From contig NW_021941229.1 of NCBI RefSeq assembly GCF_902148845.1, forward strand, positions 26,464,164 through 26,528,163: a stretch of 64,000 nt of DNA, in the 5' to 3' direction. Numbering within the stretch: position 1 is the first letter of the stretch; each line of letters begins with the position of its first letter. Source of the DNA: Salarias fasciatus. Its lineage: Eukaryota > Chordata > Actinopteri > Blenniiformes > Blenniidae. A model generated the notes under the pieces. It searched no databases. It saw only the letters and a list, made by a program, of their open reading frames with translations, and was not told the origin of the DNA. Below, in pieces: positions 23,123-34,586 of this stretch. The translations under genes and the position numbers were made by a program.

Positions 23123-23528
23123 ACTTAGCTGCTCTCTCCACCAGATGTCCCTGTGTGCGTTCCTGCATTTGTGTTCAATGATTCCCGGTGATTTGCAAAG
23201 CACCATGTCAAGGTAAACCACTGCTGCGAAGCGCAGATGTTGCGGTGGTCAGGATATCTGGAGTGTTTGGCCAAGAGGATGGAGGTTGTTTGCATGTTAT
23301 TTTGTTTGCTGATTTGACATTTCTATCGATATTTATTTGATTTTGTTTGTCCTTGATGTGATATGGTCTGACTGTGAACTCGGTAACTTGTTTGTGTGAC
23401 GCCGCGATTTGAGATGCAGCGGCCCCTGGTGGAGGGAGTGCTGCTGCATTTATGCCAGAGTGATTTTGCACCGCGGTTGAGTCGGACTTGTTTGTGATAC
23501 AGTAGATGGGGTTTGGGCAGTGTCAGTC

Positions 23529-23693
23529 ATACTTACCTGGCAGGGGAGAAACCATGATCAAGAAGGTGGTTCACCCAGGGCAAGGCTCAACCATTGCACT
23601 CTGGGTTGTGCTGACCCTTGCGAATTCCCCAAATGTGGGAATCTCGACTGCATAATTTCTGGTAGTGGGGGACTGCGTGCGCGCTCTCCCCTG
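23529..23693 (+). ncRNA. rnu1: U1 snRNA copy 15 (between hAT and DIRS insertions)
   Basis: Majority sequence. Its upstream spacer is cut by the hAT element ending at 23122, and the DIRS element begins 26 bp after its 3' end. The octamer-like and PSE-like motifs are intact, so it may still be transcribed. Confidence 0.95.
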
Positions 23694-24358
23694 AACTGTT
23701 GTACAATGACAAGTACTTGTTCTATTTCATCCCTCCTGACCGCCAGAGGCGGTGCTTCAAGCACTGAATGATCATTCTTGCGTATGCACATGTCGAGAAT
23801 AAATAACAACAACGTCACCTGGTGACCTCCGGTGACCTACGTGAGTCTATAAAGTCACGTGACACCGGAGACTCAGTCCCTTTTGTTCTTCTCGCGCATG
23901 GTCGAGTGCTTTGCTGCTTGGAGTATTTTTTGGGACCCACGGCTGCTGTTTGCGACTCACTGCTGTTAGCCCGTGACCTAGCTGCGTGCGGTCGGTGTTG
24001 CGAGCACGGCTCGCCCTCCGGGGCTGCGTGAGCTGCCTGTGGCTGTGTGGTGCGTCCTGCTTCAGCGTGGTGAGTATTTCCTGTTACCGTTTACGGTTTG
24101 GAAGCGGTTTTGTGTTTGTCTGTTGCCGTTTTCGGCGTGACTTTCTGTTTTGCTGCGGCTGTTTTCGGCTGGTTGTCTGGTGATAATTGGTTTATTGCCG
24201 TGTCCGGCTCCTTCTTGTTTGTTTGTTTTTTTTTTTTTTTTCTCCTTCCCTTTTTGGGTCTCCACGGGTGGCGTGTTCGCTCACGTGGCTGTGTTTGGTG
24301 GCTAATTTTTGCGGTCGTAGTGGCGTCTACGCCCGGTCTGACCCCCGGTTTGTGCAAG

Positions 24359-25909
24359 ATGCTTGATTCTCCCTGTTGCCGGGACTGTTTGGCTCCGCTC
24401 CAACAGGACGATGGACATGATCTGTGCCCTTCCTGTCTGGGGGTGGCCCACCTGCAGGAGGGCCTCACTGAAAATGCTTGCCTGAACTGCAGCGTGATGC
24501 CCTTCTCGCTGCGTACGGCTCGCCTAGCCGCATTCGAGGGTTCGGCAGCATGGACATCTGCGTCGTCCTCTGCTCCGCTCCCTGCTGCGCAGGCGGTACG
24601 GCGCTCCGCTGCTGGAGACGCTTCTTCCGCCCCACGTAAACGCTCCGCTGGGGGTGACACTGCTGCTCCACGGAAGCGGTCCAAAGGGGAGCGTTCTTCT
24701 TCACTGGCGGTGAAGGTTGATACTTTGACGTCTGAGCTGGCTCAGATGAAGGCTCTCCTCCAGACTCTTCAGGGGGCGGAGGGTCGCCAGGAGGCCCCTG
24801 CACGTTCCACTGGGGACTCGTCCTCTCTTTGTGAGGAAGATGCCATATCTGTTGCGGCGTCAGATTCCCATTTTCAGGACTCTGACTCGCAGTTTTTTGG
24901 GCTACCGGATGTGAGCCCCGAGGCTTCTGAGGGGGGCTCTCAGGTGTCCGCCTCTTCCGTGAGGAGTGAGGATAATGCTGCTGTATCCGCGATTCGCACA
25001 GCGCTGGCGCGTCTGCATCTTGACGCACCTCCTACGCAGTCGGCTGCATCCTGTGCCTTTTTTCGACGACAGGCTTCTGCCACGGCTTTTTTGGTGCCGC
25101 CGTCGGCGGAATATATTGGCCAGCTTCAGGCCTGCTGGACCGATACGAAGGCCTTTTCGAAACCTACCGCTGATGGTAGGGCCCTGGCTTCGATGCAAGA
25201 GGCCGCTAAGTTTGGGTTGGACCGTATGCCGGCTGTTGAACCTGCTGTGGCCTCCCTTATTGTGCCCCCAGATGAGGCCTTGAGAACGGATGCTAGGTGC
25301 CCGCGTCCTCAATGTCGAGCTACTGACGAGCTGCTTTGCAGGGCTTATGAGGCGGGGGCTCGGATGGGACGGATTGGTAACTCCATGTCCCATCTGTTAC
25401 TTGGCCTGGCTTCGTCTCTGGAAGCGGTGGGGGTGGACTCCCCTACGCAGGGCCTTGTTGATGCTTCCCTACAGGCTTTTGCCTTCATGTCCCGGGAGTT
25501 AGGTCGCCTTCTGTCTACCTTAGTTCAGGCTCGGAGGCAGGTCTGGTTGGCGCAGTCCCCCCTGACGGAGTCTTGCAGGAGAACGCTGCGAAGTCTGCCT
25601 GTCCTCCCGGGTGAGCTTTTTGGCTCTGCTGCACTGGAGGCTCTGCAGCGTACGGCGCAGGCCACCCAAACGCGGCAACAGCTGGTGGGTCTTCACCGGC
25701 GGGCTCCTACACGCCTCGCCTCACAGGGGCCGAGCCCCAGGGTCTTCACCCCTTCCTCTGACCCTTTCACCGTTCCTCGGCTTCCCGTTTCGAGGTCGGT
25801 TAGGTTGCGGAGCGATCGACAGGGAGCCCCGGTTTCTCGTTCGCCTCAACCGGGGCAGAGGGGGCGGCGGCCCCCCAGGTCCTCTAAGGACCGTGGGGGC
25901 CGTCCATAG
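24359..25909 (+). CDS. DIRS ORF1, gag-like protein
   Basis: A likely start at 24359 gives about 516 residues; the frame is open upstream as far as 24098. Near the N terminus is a cysteine-rich stretch (CCRDCLAPLQQDDGHDLCPSC), followed by a Ser/Ala-rich region with basic patches (RKRSAGG), and a basic proline/arginine-rich C terminus. By position and composition it fits the putative gag of vertebrate DIRS elements. It overlaps the RT frame. No enzymatic motif is seen. Confidence 0.7.
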   Translation: MLDSPCCRDCLAPLQQDDGHDLCPSCLGVAHLQEGLTENACLNCSVMPFSLRTARLAAFEGSAAWTSASSSAPLPAAQAVRRSAAGDASSAPRKRSAGGDTAAPRKRSKGERSSSLAVKVDTLTSELAQMKALLQTLQGAEGRQEAPARSTGDSSSLCEEDAISVAASDSHFQDSDSQFFGLPDVSPEASEGGSQVSASSVRSEDNAAVSAIRTALARLHLDAPPTQSAASCAFFRRQASATAFLVPPSAEYIGQLQACWTDTKAFSKPTADGRALASMQEAAKFGLDRMPAVEPAVASLIVPPDEALRTDARCPRPQCRATDELLCRAYEAGARMGRIGNSMSHLLLGLASSLEAVGVDSPTQGLVDASLQAFAFMSRELGRLLSTLVQARRQVWLAQSPLTESCRRTLRSLPVLPGELFGSAALEALQRTAQATQTRQQLVGLHRRAPTRLASQGPSPRVFTPSSDPFTVPRLPVSRSVRLRSDRQGAPVSRSPQPGQRGRRPPRSSKDRGGRP

Positions 25910-27818
25910 GTCTGGGGGGCCGGCGGTGGGTCGTTTTACCCCGGAGCAGCTCCGGTACTGGGCCGCCAACACTCGAGATCGTTGGGTGTTACACACGATT
26001 TCCGGCGGTTACAGGCTGCAGTTCCGCCGCCGGCCTCCTGTTTCGGGCCAGGTCCGGGTCACTTACATTCCGGACCCGGCGAGGTCCCGGGCGCTACAAC
26101 GGGAAATTGTGACCTTGCTGGACAAGGGCGCGGTGGTGCCTGTGAACCCCCTGCGGGATCCAGGGGGGTTTTATTCCAGGTATTTCCTGGTCCCGAAGAG
26201 GACCGGGGACCTGCGACCGGTATTAGACCTACGGGGTCTGAACGAGTTTTTAAAGGTTTTACCTTTTCACATGCTGCGCACCAAGGATGTGCTCCACACG
26301 GTGGCGGAGGGCGAGTGGTTCACCAGCATCGACCTGAAGGATGCATACTTTCATGTACCGATCGCCCCTCCCCACTGGAGGTTCCTGCGCTTCGCTTTCC
26401 AGGGACGGCACTTCGAGTTCAGGGTCCTCCCCTTCGGCTTGTCCCTGTCTCCACGGGTGTTTACAAGGGTGGTGGCAGCTGCCCTCGCACCGTTGCAAGC
26501 AAAGGGGTTGAAGATTCTGCCCTACCTGGACGACTGGCTCATTTGTGCACCGTCACGCGCGCAGGCTGTGCGGGACACGGAGACGGTCCTGATGCATGTT
26601 CGTCTGTTGGGGTTCAGGGTGAATTATGCCAAGAGCAGGTTGGACCCCACACAGAGCACCGTTTTTCTTGGGGTTGCTCTGGACACTGTCGCCATGACGG
26701 GTCGGCCGTCCCCTCAGCGGGTGGGGGACGTCGTGGAATCCCTGGCTGTGTTCCGAGAAGGACGACGGCTGCCGTTTGTTTGCTACCTGCGCCTCTTGGG
26801 GAAACTGGTTTCAGTTTCGGCTGTTGTTCCTCTGGGACTGCTCTACCTGCGCCCGTTGCAGATGTGGCTGAATGGCCTGCGGCTGGATCCGACACGGCTC
26901 GCTCACAGGCTCACAAGGGTGCGTGTGTCACGGGAGTGTCTCCTGTCCCTGGTTCCGTGGCGGGACAGCCTGTGGCTCAACCGTGGTGTGCAGCTGGGAG
27001 CCTCACCAGCGCGCCGCGAGGTTGTGTACACGGATGCATCATCCATGGGCTGGGGTGCGACCTGGCAGGGCCGGGTGGTGCAGGGGACATGGTCCCGTCG
27101 GCTCCGAGGCGAGCACATCAATGTGCTGGAGCTGCTCGCAGTTTTTCTTGCTCTGCGGCGGTTGCTTCCGTGTCTGCGGGACAGACACGTCCTAGTGCGC
27201 TCAGACAACACGGCCGTGGTTTATCATATCAATCACATGGGGGGAACACGGTCTGTGAGGTTGACTCAGGTGGCGGCTCGGCTGCTTACCTGGGCGCATT
27301 CTCACCTGGCAGGGCTCCGGGCAGCGTACGTCCCGGGGCCGCAAAACGAGGTGGCGGACTCCCTCTCCCGGCAGTCGTTGCTGCCAGGGGAGTGGAAGCT
27401 GCATCCCCACGTCGTGACTCTGATTTGGAGGTCTTTCGGCAGGGCACGGGTGGATCTCTTTGCGTCCGCGGCTGCAACGCATTGCCCACTCTGGTTTTCC
27501 CTGGCGGACAGCACCAGTCCGCTTGGTCAGGATGCACTGGCACACGACTGGCCTCGGCAGCTCCTGTACGCATTCCCTCCTCTGCCCCTCATATTCCCGA
27601 CTCTCCTCAGGGTGGCCCAGGGGGGCCACAGGCTTCTCTTGGTGGCCCCATTTTGGCCGGGGAGGACCTGGTTTCCGTTGCTGCGGAGGCTCTGCTGCGC
27701 CTCTCCGATGCGCCTCCCCTGCAGGGCAGACCTCCTGTCCCAGTTGAACGGCCGTGTCTGGCACCCCGATCCCAGTCGCCTCCAGCTCTGGGTTTGGCCG
27801 CTGCAAGGCCCGGGGTAG
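25611..27818 (+). CDS. DIRS reverse transcriptase, RNase H and Dam-like methyltransferase region
   Basis: RT motifs begin at about residue 160 (LLDKGAVVPV) and include FTSIDLKDAYFHVPI, LPFGLSLSPRVFT and the catalytic YLDDW. RNase H follows (VVYTDASSMGWGATW, INVLELLAVFLAL, VRSDNTAVVYHIN, NEVADSLSR), with its acidic residues in order. The last 110 residues (RVDLFASAAATHCPLWFS, LGQDALAHDWP) match the Dam-like methyltransferase region typical of DIRS elements. The first 120 or so residues overlap ORF1 and are probably not translated from this start. Confidence 0.85.
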   Translation: MSFLALLHWRLCSVRRRPPKRGNSWWVFTGGLLHASPHRGRAPGSSPLPLTLSPFLGFPFRGRLGCGAIDREPRFLVRLNRGRGGGGPPGPLRTVGAVHRSGGPAVGRFTPEQLRYWAANTRDRWVLHTISGGYRLQFRRRPPVSGQVRVTYIPDPARSRALQREIVTLLDKGAVVPVNPLRDPGGFYSRYFLVPKRTGDLRPVLDLRGLNEFLKVLPFHMLRTKDVLHTVAEGEWFTSIDLKDAYFHVPIAPPHWRFLRFAFQGRHFEFRVLPFGLSLSPRVFTRVVAAALAPLQAKGLKILPYLDDWLICAPSRAQAVRDTETVLMHVRLLGFRVNYAKSRLDPTQSTVFLGVALDTVAMTGRPSPQRVGDVVESLAVFREGRRLPFVCYLRLLGKLVSVSAVVPLGLLYLRPLQMWLNGLRLDPTRLAHRLTRVRVSRECLLSLVPWRDSLWLNRGVQLGASPARREVVYTDASSMGWGATWQGRVVQGTWSRRLRGEHINVLELLAVFLALRRLLPCLRDRHVLVRSDNTAVVYHINHMGGTRSVRLTQVAARLLTWAHSHLAGLRAAYVPGPQNEVADSLSRQSLLPGEWKLHPHVVTLIWRSFGRARVDLFASAAATHCPLWFSLADSTSPLGQDALAHDWPRQLLYAFPPLPLIFPTLLRVAQGGHRLLLVAPFWPGRTWFPLLRRLCCASPMRLPCRADLLSQLNGRVWHPDPSRLQLWVWPLQGPG

Positions 27819-28828
27819 ACTTTTCTGTGCTCACCGGGGGCGTGGGTCACACCATTACTAGTGCACGGGCGCCTTCCACACGGTCATTGTACGCCAATCG
27901 GTGGAAGATCTTCGATAAATGGTGTCAGGAGCGGGGACTGGACCCTGTACGCTGTCCGGTGGCGTCGATTCTGTCGTTCCTGCAGGGCCTGTTGGAAAGG
28001 GGGAGGTCTCCCTCTACCCTGAAGGTATATGTGGCGGCCATTTCCTGTTGGCACATTGAGGTGGATGGTGCGACTATAGGGGGCCATAAATTAATGTCCT
28101 TATTTTTAAAAGGTGCCCGGCGGTTGCGGCCTCCGACCCGCCGTATGGTTCCTCCGTGGGACCTCTCATTGGTGCTCGAGGCACTGCGCTCTCCGCCATT
28201 CGAACCGCTGACCGAGGTGGGCCTCAAATGGGTGTCGATGAAGACCGCGTTTCTTCTGGCAATGGCTTCGGCTAAACGTGTCGGGGAATTGCAGGCCCTC
28301 TCGGCCCACGAGTCCTGCTGTCGGTGGCGTCCGGATGGTTCGGGGGTTACGTTGTGGCCTAACCCCTCCTTTGTTCCTAAGGTGCCCTCAGCGGCTGCTA
28401 TGGGGCCACTGGACCTGGCCCGTTTTGACTCGGGTTCTTCCTGTGAACAACTTTGCCCTGTGCGTGCTCTGTCCACCTACCTGCGGAGGACAGCGTCTAT
28501 TAGGAGGTCTGACAGCCTTTTTGTGTGCTTTGCCGGGCCACGGGTGGGCCAGGCACTGTCTAAACAGCGGTTGTCACACTGGGTGGTGGGTGTCATCACG
28601 GAAGCCTATGCTCTTTGTGGTCAGCCGCTGCCTCCGGGGGTGAAGTGCCATTCCACCAGGAGCGTTTCCACTTCCTGGGCGGTGACGGCGGGGGTGCCGC
28701 TGGAGGCTGTATGTGCCGCTGCGTCGTGGACATCAGTCAACACTTTCGCCAGGTTCTACCGTGTCAACATGGCTGCTGCTCAACCGCTGGACGGCGTTCT
28801 GCGCCAGCATCGCCCTTCAATTGATTGA
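27800..28828 (+). CDS. DIRS tyrosine recombinase
   Basis: The recombinase lies in the 3' part of a long frame that is open from 25982; the upstream part is only the shadow of RT. The N-terminal SAM-like region reads APSTRSLYANRWKIFDKWC. Catalytic landmarks are the first Arg (ASAKRVGELQAL), the H-x-x-R box (CHSTRS) and the terminal Tyr (FARFYRVN), in the order of the tyrosine recombinase family. It would integrate the circular DNA intermediate without a target duplication. The exact start is not clear. Confidence 0.8.
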   Translation, partial: AARPGVDFSVLTGGVGHTITSARAPSTRSLYANRWKIFDKWCQERGLDPVRCPVASILSFLQGLLERGRSPSTLKVYVAAISCWHIEVDGATIGGHKLMSLFLKGARRLRPPTRRMVPPWDLSLVLEALRSPPFEPLTEVGLKWVSMKTAFLLAMASAKRVGELQALSAHESCCRWRPDGSGVTLWPNPSFVPKVPSAAAMGPLDLARFDSGSSCEQLCPVRALSTYLRRTASIRRSDSLFVCFAGPRVGQALSKQRLSHWVVGVITEAYALCGQPLPPGVKCHSTRSVSTSWAVTAGVPLEAVCAAASWTSVNTFARFYRVNMAAAQPLDGVLRQHRPSID

Positions 28829-28882
28829 GGTGGGTGCATGAGTGGGTCCATTGATTCCTCGGGACCTTGTTGACACTAGTCA

Positions 28883-28985
28883 TCCAGTGCTTGAAGCACC
28901 GCCTCTGGCGGTCAGGAGGGATGAAATAGAACGAAAGTTACGTATGTAACTACGGTTCTATGAATCCCGGATGACCGCCAGAGCG
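28883..28985. repeat. DIRS internal complementary region
   Basis: The sequence consists of the complement of the left end (ending GGGATGAAATAGAA) directly followed by the complement of the right end (CGAAAGTTACGTATGTAAC). This fits the circle junction of the element. Confidence 0.8.
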
Positions 28986-29816
28986 TTCAGTCCCTCGGAA
29001 TCCTCGTGCTGCGCGAGAAGGTTCTTGGGACTGAGTCTCCGGTGTCACGTGACTTTATAGACTCACGTAGGTCACCGGAGGTCACCAGGTGACGTTGTTG
29101 TTATTTATTCTCGACATGTGCATACGCAAGAATGATCATTCAGTGCTTGAAGCACCGCCTCTGGCGGTCATCCGGGATTCATAGAACCGTAGTTACATAC
29201 GTAACTTTCGATTTCAATGCTGTTGTCCTGATGCTGTGGAGGTTGTATCTCAAATCTCTGTATCGGGTGAAACCTGAATAGACTTCTTGCTCAAGATATG
29301 CGGATAACTTTTGTCATTTGCAGGTTTTTCCCTGGGCATGTTGACAACCAGAGTTGTGCCACTGGAGCAAATGAACACTCTGTGAACTAGTTTGAGCAAA
29401 ACAAAGCAGCCTGAAGGGTGCACTCTCCACCAGATGTCAATGGGTGCGTTCCTGCATTTGTGTTCAATGATTCCCGGTGATTTGCAAAGCACCATGTCAA
29501 GGTAAACCACTGCTGCGACGCGCAGATGTTGCGGTGGTCAGGATATCTGGAGTGTTTGGCCAAGAGGATGGAGGTTGTTTGCATGTTATTTTGTTTGCTG
29601 ATTTGACATTTCTATCGATATTTATTTGATTTTGTTTGTCCTTGATGTGATATGGTCTGCTGTGAGCTCGGTAACTTGTTTGTGTGACGCCGCGATTTGA
29701 GATGCAGCGGCCCCTGGTGGAGGGAGTGCTGCTGCATTTATGCCAGAGTGATTTTGCACCGCGGTTGAGTCGGACTTGTTTGTGATACAGTAGATGGGGT
29801 TTGGGCAGTGTCAGTC

Positions 29817-29981
29817 ATACTTACCTGGCAGGGGAGAAACCATGATCAAGAAGGTGGTTCACCCAGGGCAAGGCTCAACCATTGCACTCTGGGTTGTGCT
29901 GACCCTTGCGAATTCCCCAAATGTGGGAATCTCGACTGCATAATTTCTGGTAGTGGGGGACTGCGTGCGCGCTCTCCCCTG
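29817..29981 (+). ncRNA. rnu1: U1 snRNA copy 16 (majority sequence)
   Basis: Majority sequence; first copy to the right of the DIRS insertion. It shares the TGCTGTGAGCTCGG promoter variant with copies 14 and 17. Confidence 0.95.
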
Positions 29982-30605
29982 AACTATTGTACAATGACAA
30001 GTACTTGATTTCAGTGCTGATGCTGTGGAGGTTGTATCTCAAATCTCTGTATCGGGTGAAACCTGAATAGACTTCTTGCTCAAGATATGCGGATAACTTT
30101 TGTCATTTGCAGGTTTTTCCCTGGGCATGTTGACAACCAGAGTTGTGCCACTGGAGCAAATGAACACTCTGTGAACTAGTTTGAGCAAAACAAAGCAGCC
30201 TGAAGGGTGCACTCTCCACCAGATGTCAATGGGTGCGTTCCTGCATTTGTGTTCAATGATTCCCGGTGATTTGCAAAGCACCATGTCAAGGTAAACCACT
30301 GCTGCGACGCGCAGATGTTGCGGTGGTCAGGATATCTGGAGTGTTTGGCCAAGAGGATGGAGGTTGTTTGCATGTTATTTTGTTTGCTGATTTGACATTT
30401 CTATCGATATTTATTTGATTTTGTTTGTCCTTGATGTGATATGGTCTGCTGTGAGCTCGGTAACTTGTTTGTGTGACGCCGCGATTTGAGATGCAGCGGC
30501 CCCTGGTGGAGGGAGTGCTGCTGCATTTATGCCAGAGTGATTTTGCACCGTGGTTGAGTCGGACTTGTTTGTGATACAGTAGATGGGGTTTGGGCAGTGT
30601 CAGTC

Positions 30606-30770
30606 ATACTTACCTGGCAGGGGAGAAACCATGATCAAGAAGGTGGTTCACCCAGGGCAAGGCTCAACCATTGCACTCTGGGTTGTGCTGACCCTTGCGA
30701 ATTCCCCAAATGTGGGAATCTCGACTGCATAATTTCTGGTAGTGGGGGACTGCGTGCGCGCTCTCCCCTG
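30606..30770 (+). ncRNA. rnu1: U1 snRNA copy 17 (majority sequence)
   Basis: Majority sequence. Spacing from copy 16 is 789 bp, because GTTGT-type sequence downstream of copy 16 (about 30013) is lost. Confidence 0.95.
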
Positions 30771-31403
30771 AACTATTGTACAATGACAAGTACTTGATTT
30801 CAATGCTGTTGTGCTGATGCTGTGGAGGTTGTATCTCATATCTCTGTGTCGGGTGAAACCTGAATAGACTTTTTGCTCAAGAAATGCGGATAACTTTTGT
30901 CATTTGCAAGTTTTTCCCTGGGCATGTTGACAACCAGAGTTGTGCCACTGGAGCAAATGAACACTCTGTGAACTACTTTGAGCAAAACAAAGCAGCCTGA
31001 AGGGTGCACTCTCCACCAGATGTCAATGGGTGCGTTCCTGCATTTGTGTTCAATGATTCCCGGTGATTTGCAAAGCACCATGTCAAGGTAAACCACTGCT
31101 GCGACGCGCAGATGTTGCGGTGGTCAGGATATCTGGAGTGTTTGGCCAAGAGGATGGAGGTTGTTTGCATGTTATTTTGTTTGCTGATTTGACATTTCTA
31201 TCGATATTTATTTGATTTTGTTTGTCCTTGATGTGATATGGTCTGACTGTGAACTCGGTAACTTGTTTGTGTGACGCCGCGATTTGAGATGCAGCGGCCC
31301 CTGGTGGAGGGAGTGCTGCTGCATTTATGCCAGAGTGATTTTGCACCGCGGTTGAGTCGGACTTGTTTGTGATACAGTAGATGGGGTTTGGGCAGTGTCA
31401 GTC

Positions 31404-31568
31404 ATACTTACCTGGCAGGGGAGAAACCATGATCAAGAAGGTGGTTCACCCAGGGCAAGGCTCAACCATTGCACTCTGGGTTGTGCTGACCCTTGCGAAT
31501 TCCCCAAATGTGGGAATCTCGACTGCATAATTTCTGGTAGTGGGGGACTGCGTGCGCGCTCTCCCCTG
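31404..31568 (+). ncRNA. rnu1: U1 snRNA copy 18 (majority sequence)
   Basis: Majority sequence; 798 bp after copy 17. Confidence 0.95.
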
Positions 31569-32201
31569 AACTGTTGTACAATGACAAGTACTTGATTTCA
31601 ATGCTGTTGTGCTGATGCTGTGGAGGTTGTATCTCAAATCTCTGTATCGGGTGAAACCTGAATAGACTTCTTGCTCAAGATATGCGGATAACTTTTGTCA
31701 TTTGCAGGTTTTTCCCTGGGCATGTTGACAACCAGAGTTGTGCCACTGGAGCAAATGAACACTCTGTGAACTACTTTGAGCAAAACAAAGCAGCCTGAAG
31801 GGTGCACTCTCCACCAGATGTCCCTGTGTGCGTTCCTGCATTTGTGTTCAATGATTCCCGGTGATTTGCAAAGCACCATGTCAAGGTAAACCACTGCTGC
31901 GAAGCGCAGATGTTGCGGTGGTCAGGATATCTGGAGTGTTTGGCCAAGAGGATGGAGGTTGTTTGCATGTTATTTTGTTTGCTGATTTGACATTTCTATC
32001 GATATTTATTTGATTTTGTTTGTCCTTGATGTGATATGGTCTGACTGTGAACTCGGTAACTTGTTTGTGTGACACCGCGATTTGAGATGCAGCGGCCCCT
32101 GGTGGAGGGAGTGCTGCTGCATTTATGCCAGAGTGATTTTGCACCCCGGTTGAGTCGGACTTGTTTGTGATACAGTAGATGGGGTTTGGGCAGTGTCAGT
32201 C

Positions 32202-32366
32202 ATACTTACCTGGCAGGGGAGAAACCATGATCAAGAAGGTGGTTCACCCAGGGCAAGGCTCAACCATTGCACTCTGGGTTGTGCTGACCCTTGCGAATTC
32301 CCCAAATGTGGGAATCTCGACTGCATAATTTCTGGTAGTGGGGGACTGCGTGCGCGCTCTCCCCTG
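32202..32366 (+). ncRNA. rnu1: U1 snRNA copy 19 (majority sequence)
   Basis: Majority sequence. The upstream region carries GACACCGCG and CACCCCGG variants shared with copy 20, indicating a recent single-unit duplication. Confidence 0.95.
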
Positions 32367-32998
32367 AACTGTTGTACAATGACAAGTACTTGATTTCAAT
32401 GCTGTTGTGCTGATGCTGTGGAGGTTGTATCTCAAATCTCTGTATCGGGTGAAACCTGAATAGACTTCTTGCTCAAGATATGCGGATAACTTTTGTCATT
32501 TGCAGGTTTTTCCCTGGGCATGTTGACAACCAGAGTTGTGCCACTGGAGCAAATGAACACTCTGTGAACTACTTTGAGCAAAACAAAGCAGCCTGAAGGG
32601 TGCACTCTCCACCAGATGTCCCTGTGTGCGTTCCTGCATTTGTGTTCAATGATTCCCGGTGATTTGCAAAGCACCATGTCAAGGTAAACCACTGCTGCGA
32701 AGCGCAGATGTTGCGGTGGTCAGGATATCTGGAGTGTTTGGCCAAGAGGATGGAGGTTGTTTGCATGTTATTTGTTTGCTGATTTGACATTTCTATCGAT
32801 ATTTATTTGATTTTGTTTGTCCTTGATGTGATATGGTCTGACTGTGAACTCGGTAACTTGTTTGTGTGACACCGCGATTTGAGATGCAGCGGCCCCTGGT
32901 GGAGGGAGTGCTGCTGCATTTATGCCAGAGTGATTTTGCACCCCGGTTGAGTCGGACTTGTTTGTGATACAGTAGATGGGGTTTGGGCAGTGTCAGTC

Positions 32999-33163
32999 AT
33001 ACTTACCTGGCAGGGGAGAAACCATGATCAAGAAGGTGGTTCACCCAGGGCAAGGCTCAACCATTGCACTCTGGGTTGTGCTGACCCTTGCGAATTCCCC
33101 AAATGTGGGAATCTCGACTGCATAATTTCTGGTAGTGGGGGACTGCGTGCGCGCTCTCCCCTG
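32999..33163 (+). ncRNA. rnu1: U1 snRNA copy 20 (majority sequence)
   Basis: Majority sequence; near-twin of the copy 19 unit, with one T lost from the spacer T run at about 32770. Confidence 0.95.
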
Positions 33164-33796
33164 AACTGTTGTACAATGACAAGTACTTGATTTCAATGCT
33201 GTTGTGCTGATGCTGTGGAGGTTGTATCTCATATCTCTGTATCGGGTGAAACCTGAATAGACTTCTTGCTCAAGAAATGCGGATAACTTTTGTCATTTGC
33301 AAGTTTTTCCCTGGGCATGTTGACAACCAGAGTTGTGCCACTGGAGCAAATGAACACTCTGTGAACTACTTTGAGCAAAACAAAGCAGCCTGAAGGGTGC
33401 ACTCTCCACCAGATGTCAATGGGTGCGTTCCTGCATTTGTGTTCAATGATTCCCGGTGATTTGCAAAGCACCATGTCAAGGTAAACCACTGCTGCGACGC
33501 GCAGATGTTGCGGTGGTCAGGATATCTGGAGTGTTTGGCCAAGAGGATGGAGGTTGTTTGCATGTTATTTTGTTTGCTGATTTGACATTTCTATCGATAT
33601 TTATTTGATTTTGTTTGTCCTTGATGTGATATGGTCTGACTGTGAACTCGGTAACTTGTTTGTGTGACGCCGCGATTTGAGATGCAGCGGCCCCTGGTGG
33701 AGGGAGTGCTGCTGCATTTATGCCAGAGTGATTTTGCACCGCGGTTGAGTCGGACTTGTTTGTGATACAGTAGATGGGGTTTGGGCAGTGTCAGTC

Positions 33797-33961
33797 ATAC
33801 TTACCTGGCAGGGGAGAAACCATGATCAAGAAGGTGGTTCACCCAGGGCAAGGCTCAACCATTGCACTCTGGGTTGTGCTGACCCTTGCGAATTCCCCAA
33901 ATGTGGGAATCTCGACTGCATAATTTCTGGTAGTGGGGGACTGCGTGCGCGCTCTCCCCTG
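33797..33961 (+). ncRNA. rnu1: U1 snRNA copy 21 (majority sequence)
   Basis: Majority sequence. The spacer after it lacks the GTTGTGCTGAT segment (about 34000), giving a 790-bp unit. Confidence 0.95.
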
Positions 33962-34586
33962 AACTGTTGTACAATGACAAGTACTTGATTTCAATGCTGA
34001 TGCTGTGGAGGTTGTATCTCAAATCTCTGTATCGGGTGAAACCTGAATAGACTTCTTGCTCAAGATATGCGGATAACTTTTGTCATTTGCAGGTTTTTCC
34101 CTGGGCATGTTGACAACCAGAGTTGTGCCACTGGAGCAAATGAACACTCTGTGAACTACTTTGAGCAAAACAAAGCAGCCTGAAGGGTGCACTCTCCACC
34201 AGATGTCAATGGGTGCGTTCCTGCATTTGTGTTCAATGATTCCCGGTGATTTGCAAAGCACCATGTCAAGGTAAACCACTGCTGCGACGCGCAGATGTTG
34301 CGGTGGTCAGGATATCTGGAGTGTTTGGCCAAGAGGATGGAGGTTGTTTGCATGTTATTTTGTTTGCTGATTTGACATTTCTATCGATATTTATTTGATT
34401 TTGTTTGTCCTTGATGTGATATGGTCTGACTGTGAACTCGGTAACTTGTTTGTGTGACGCCGCGATTTGAGATGCAGCGGCCCCTGGTGGAGGGAGTGCT
34501 GCTGCATTTATGCCAGAGTGATTTTGCACCCCGGTTGAGTCGGACTTGTTTGTGATACAGTAGATGGGGTTTGGGCAGTGTCAGTC

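Larger units (their letters stand above)
23720..29209 (+). mobile_element. DIRS-type tyrosine-recombinase retroelement, looks whole
   Basis: About 5.5 kb with long inverted terminal repeats (about 23720-23900 and 29012-29209) and an internal complementary region at about 28883-28985. That region joins the complements of the two outer ends, the arrangement by which DIRS elements make a circular intermediate. Three overlapping frames encode a gag-like protein, RT/RNase H with a methyltransferase-like tail, and a tyrosine recombinase. No target duplication is seen, only a shared G, as expected for recombinase-mediated insertion. The frames are long and open, so the insertion appears young, and it is younger than the U1 unit it interrupts. 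Confidence 0.9.

Noticed and set aside
25982-27800. Long N-terminal part of the recombinase frame
   Set aside because: It is the shadow of the RT/RNase H frame; recognisable recombinase sequence begins only at about 27850.
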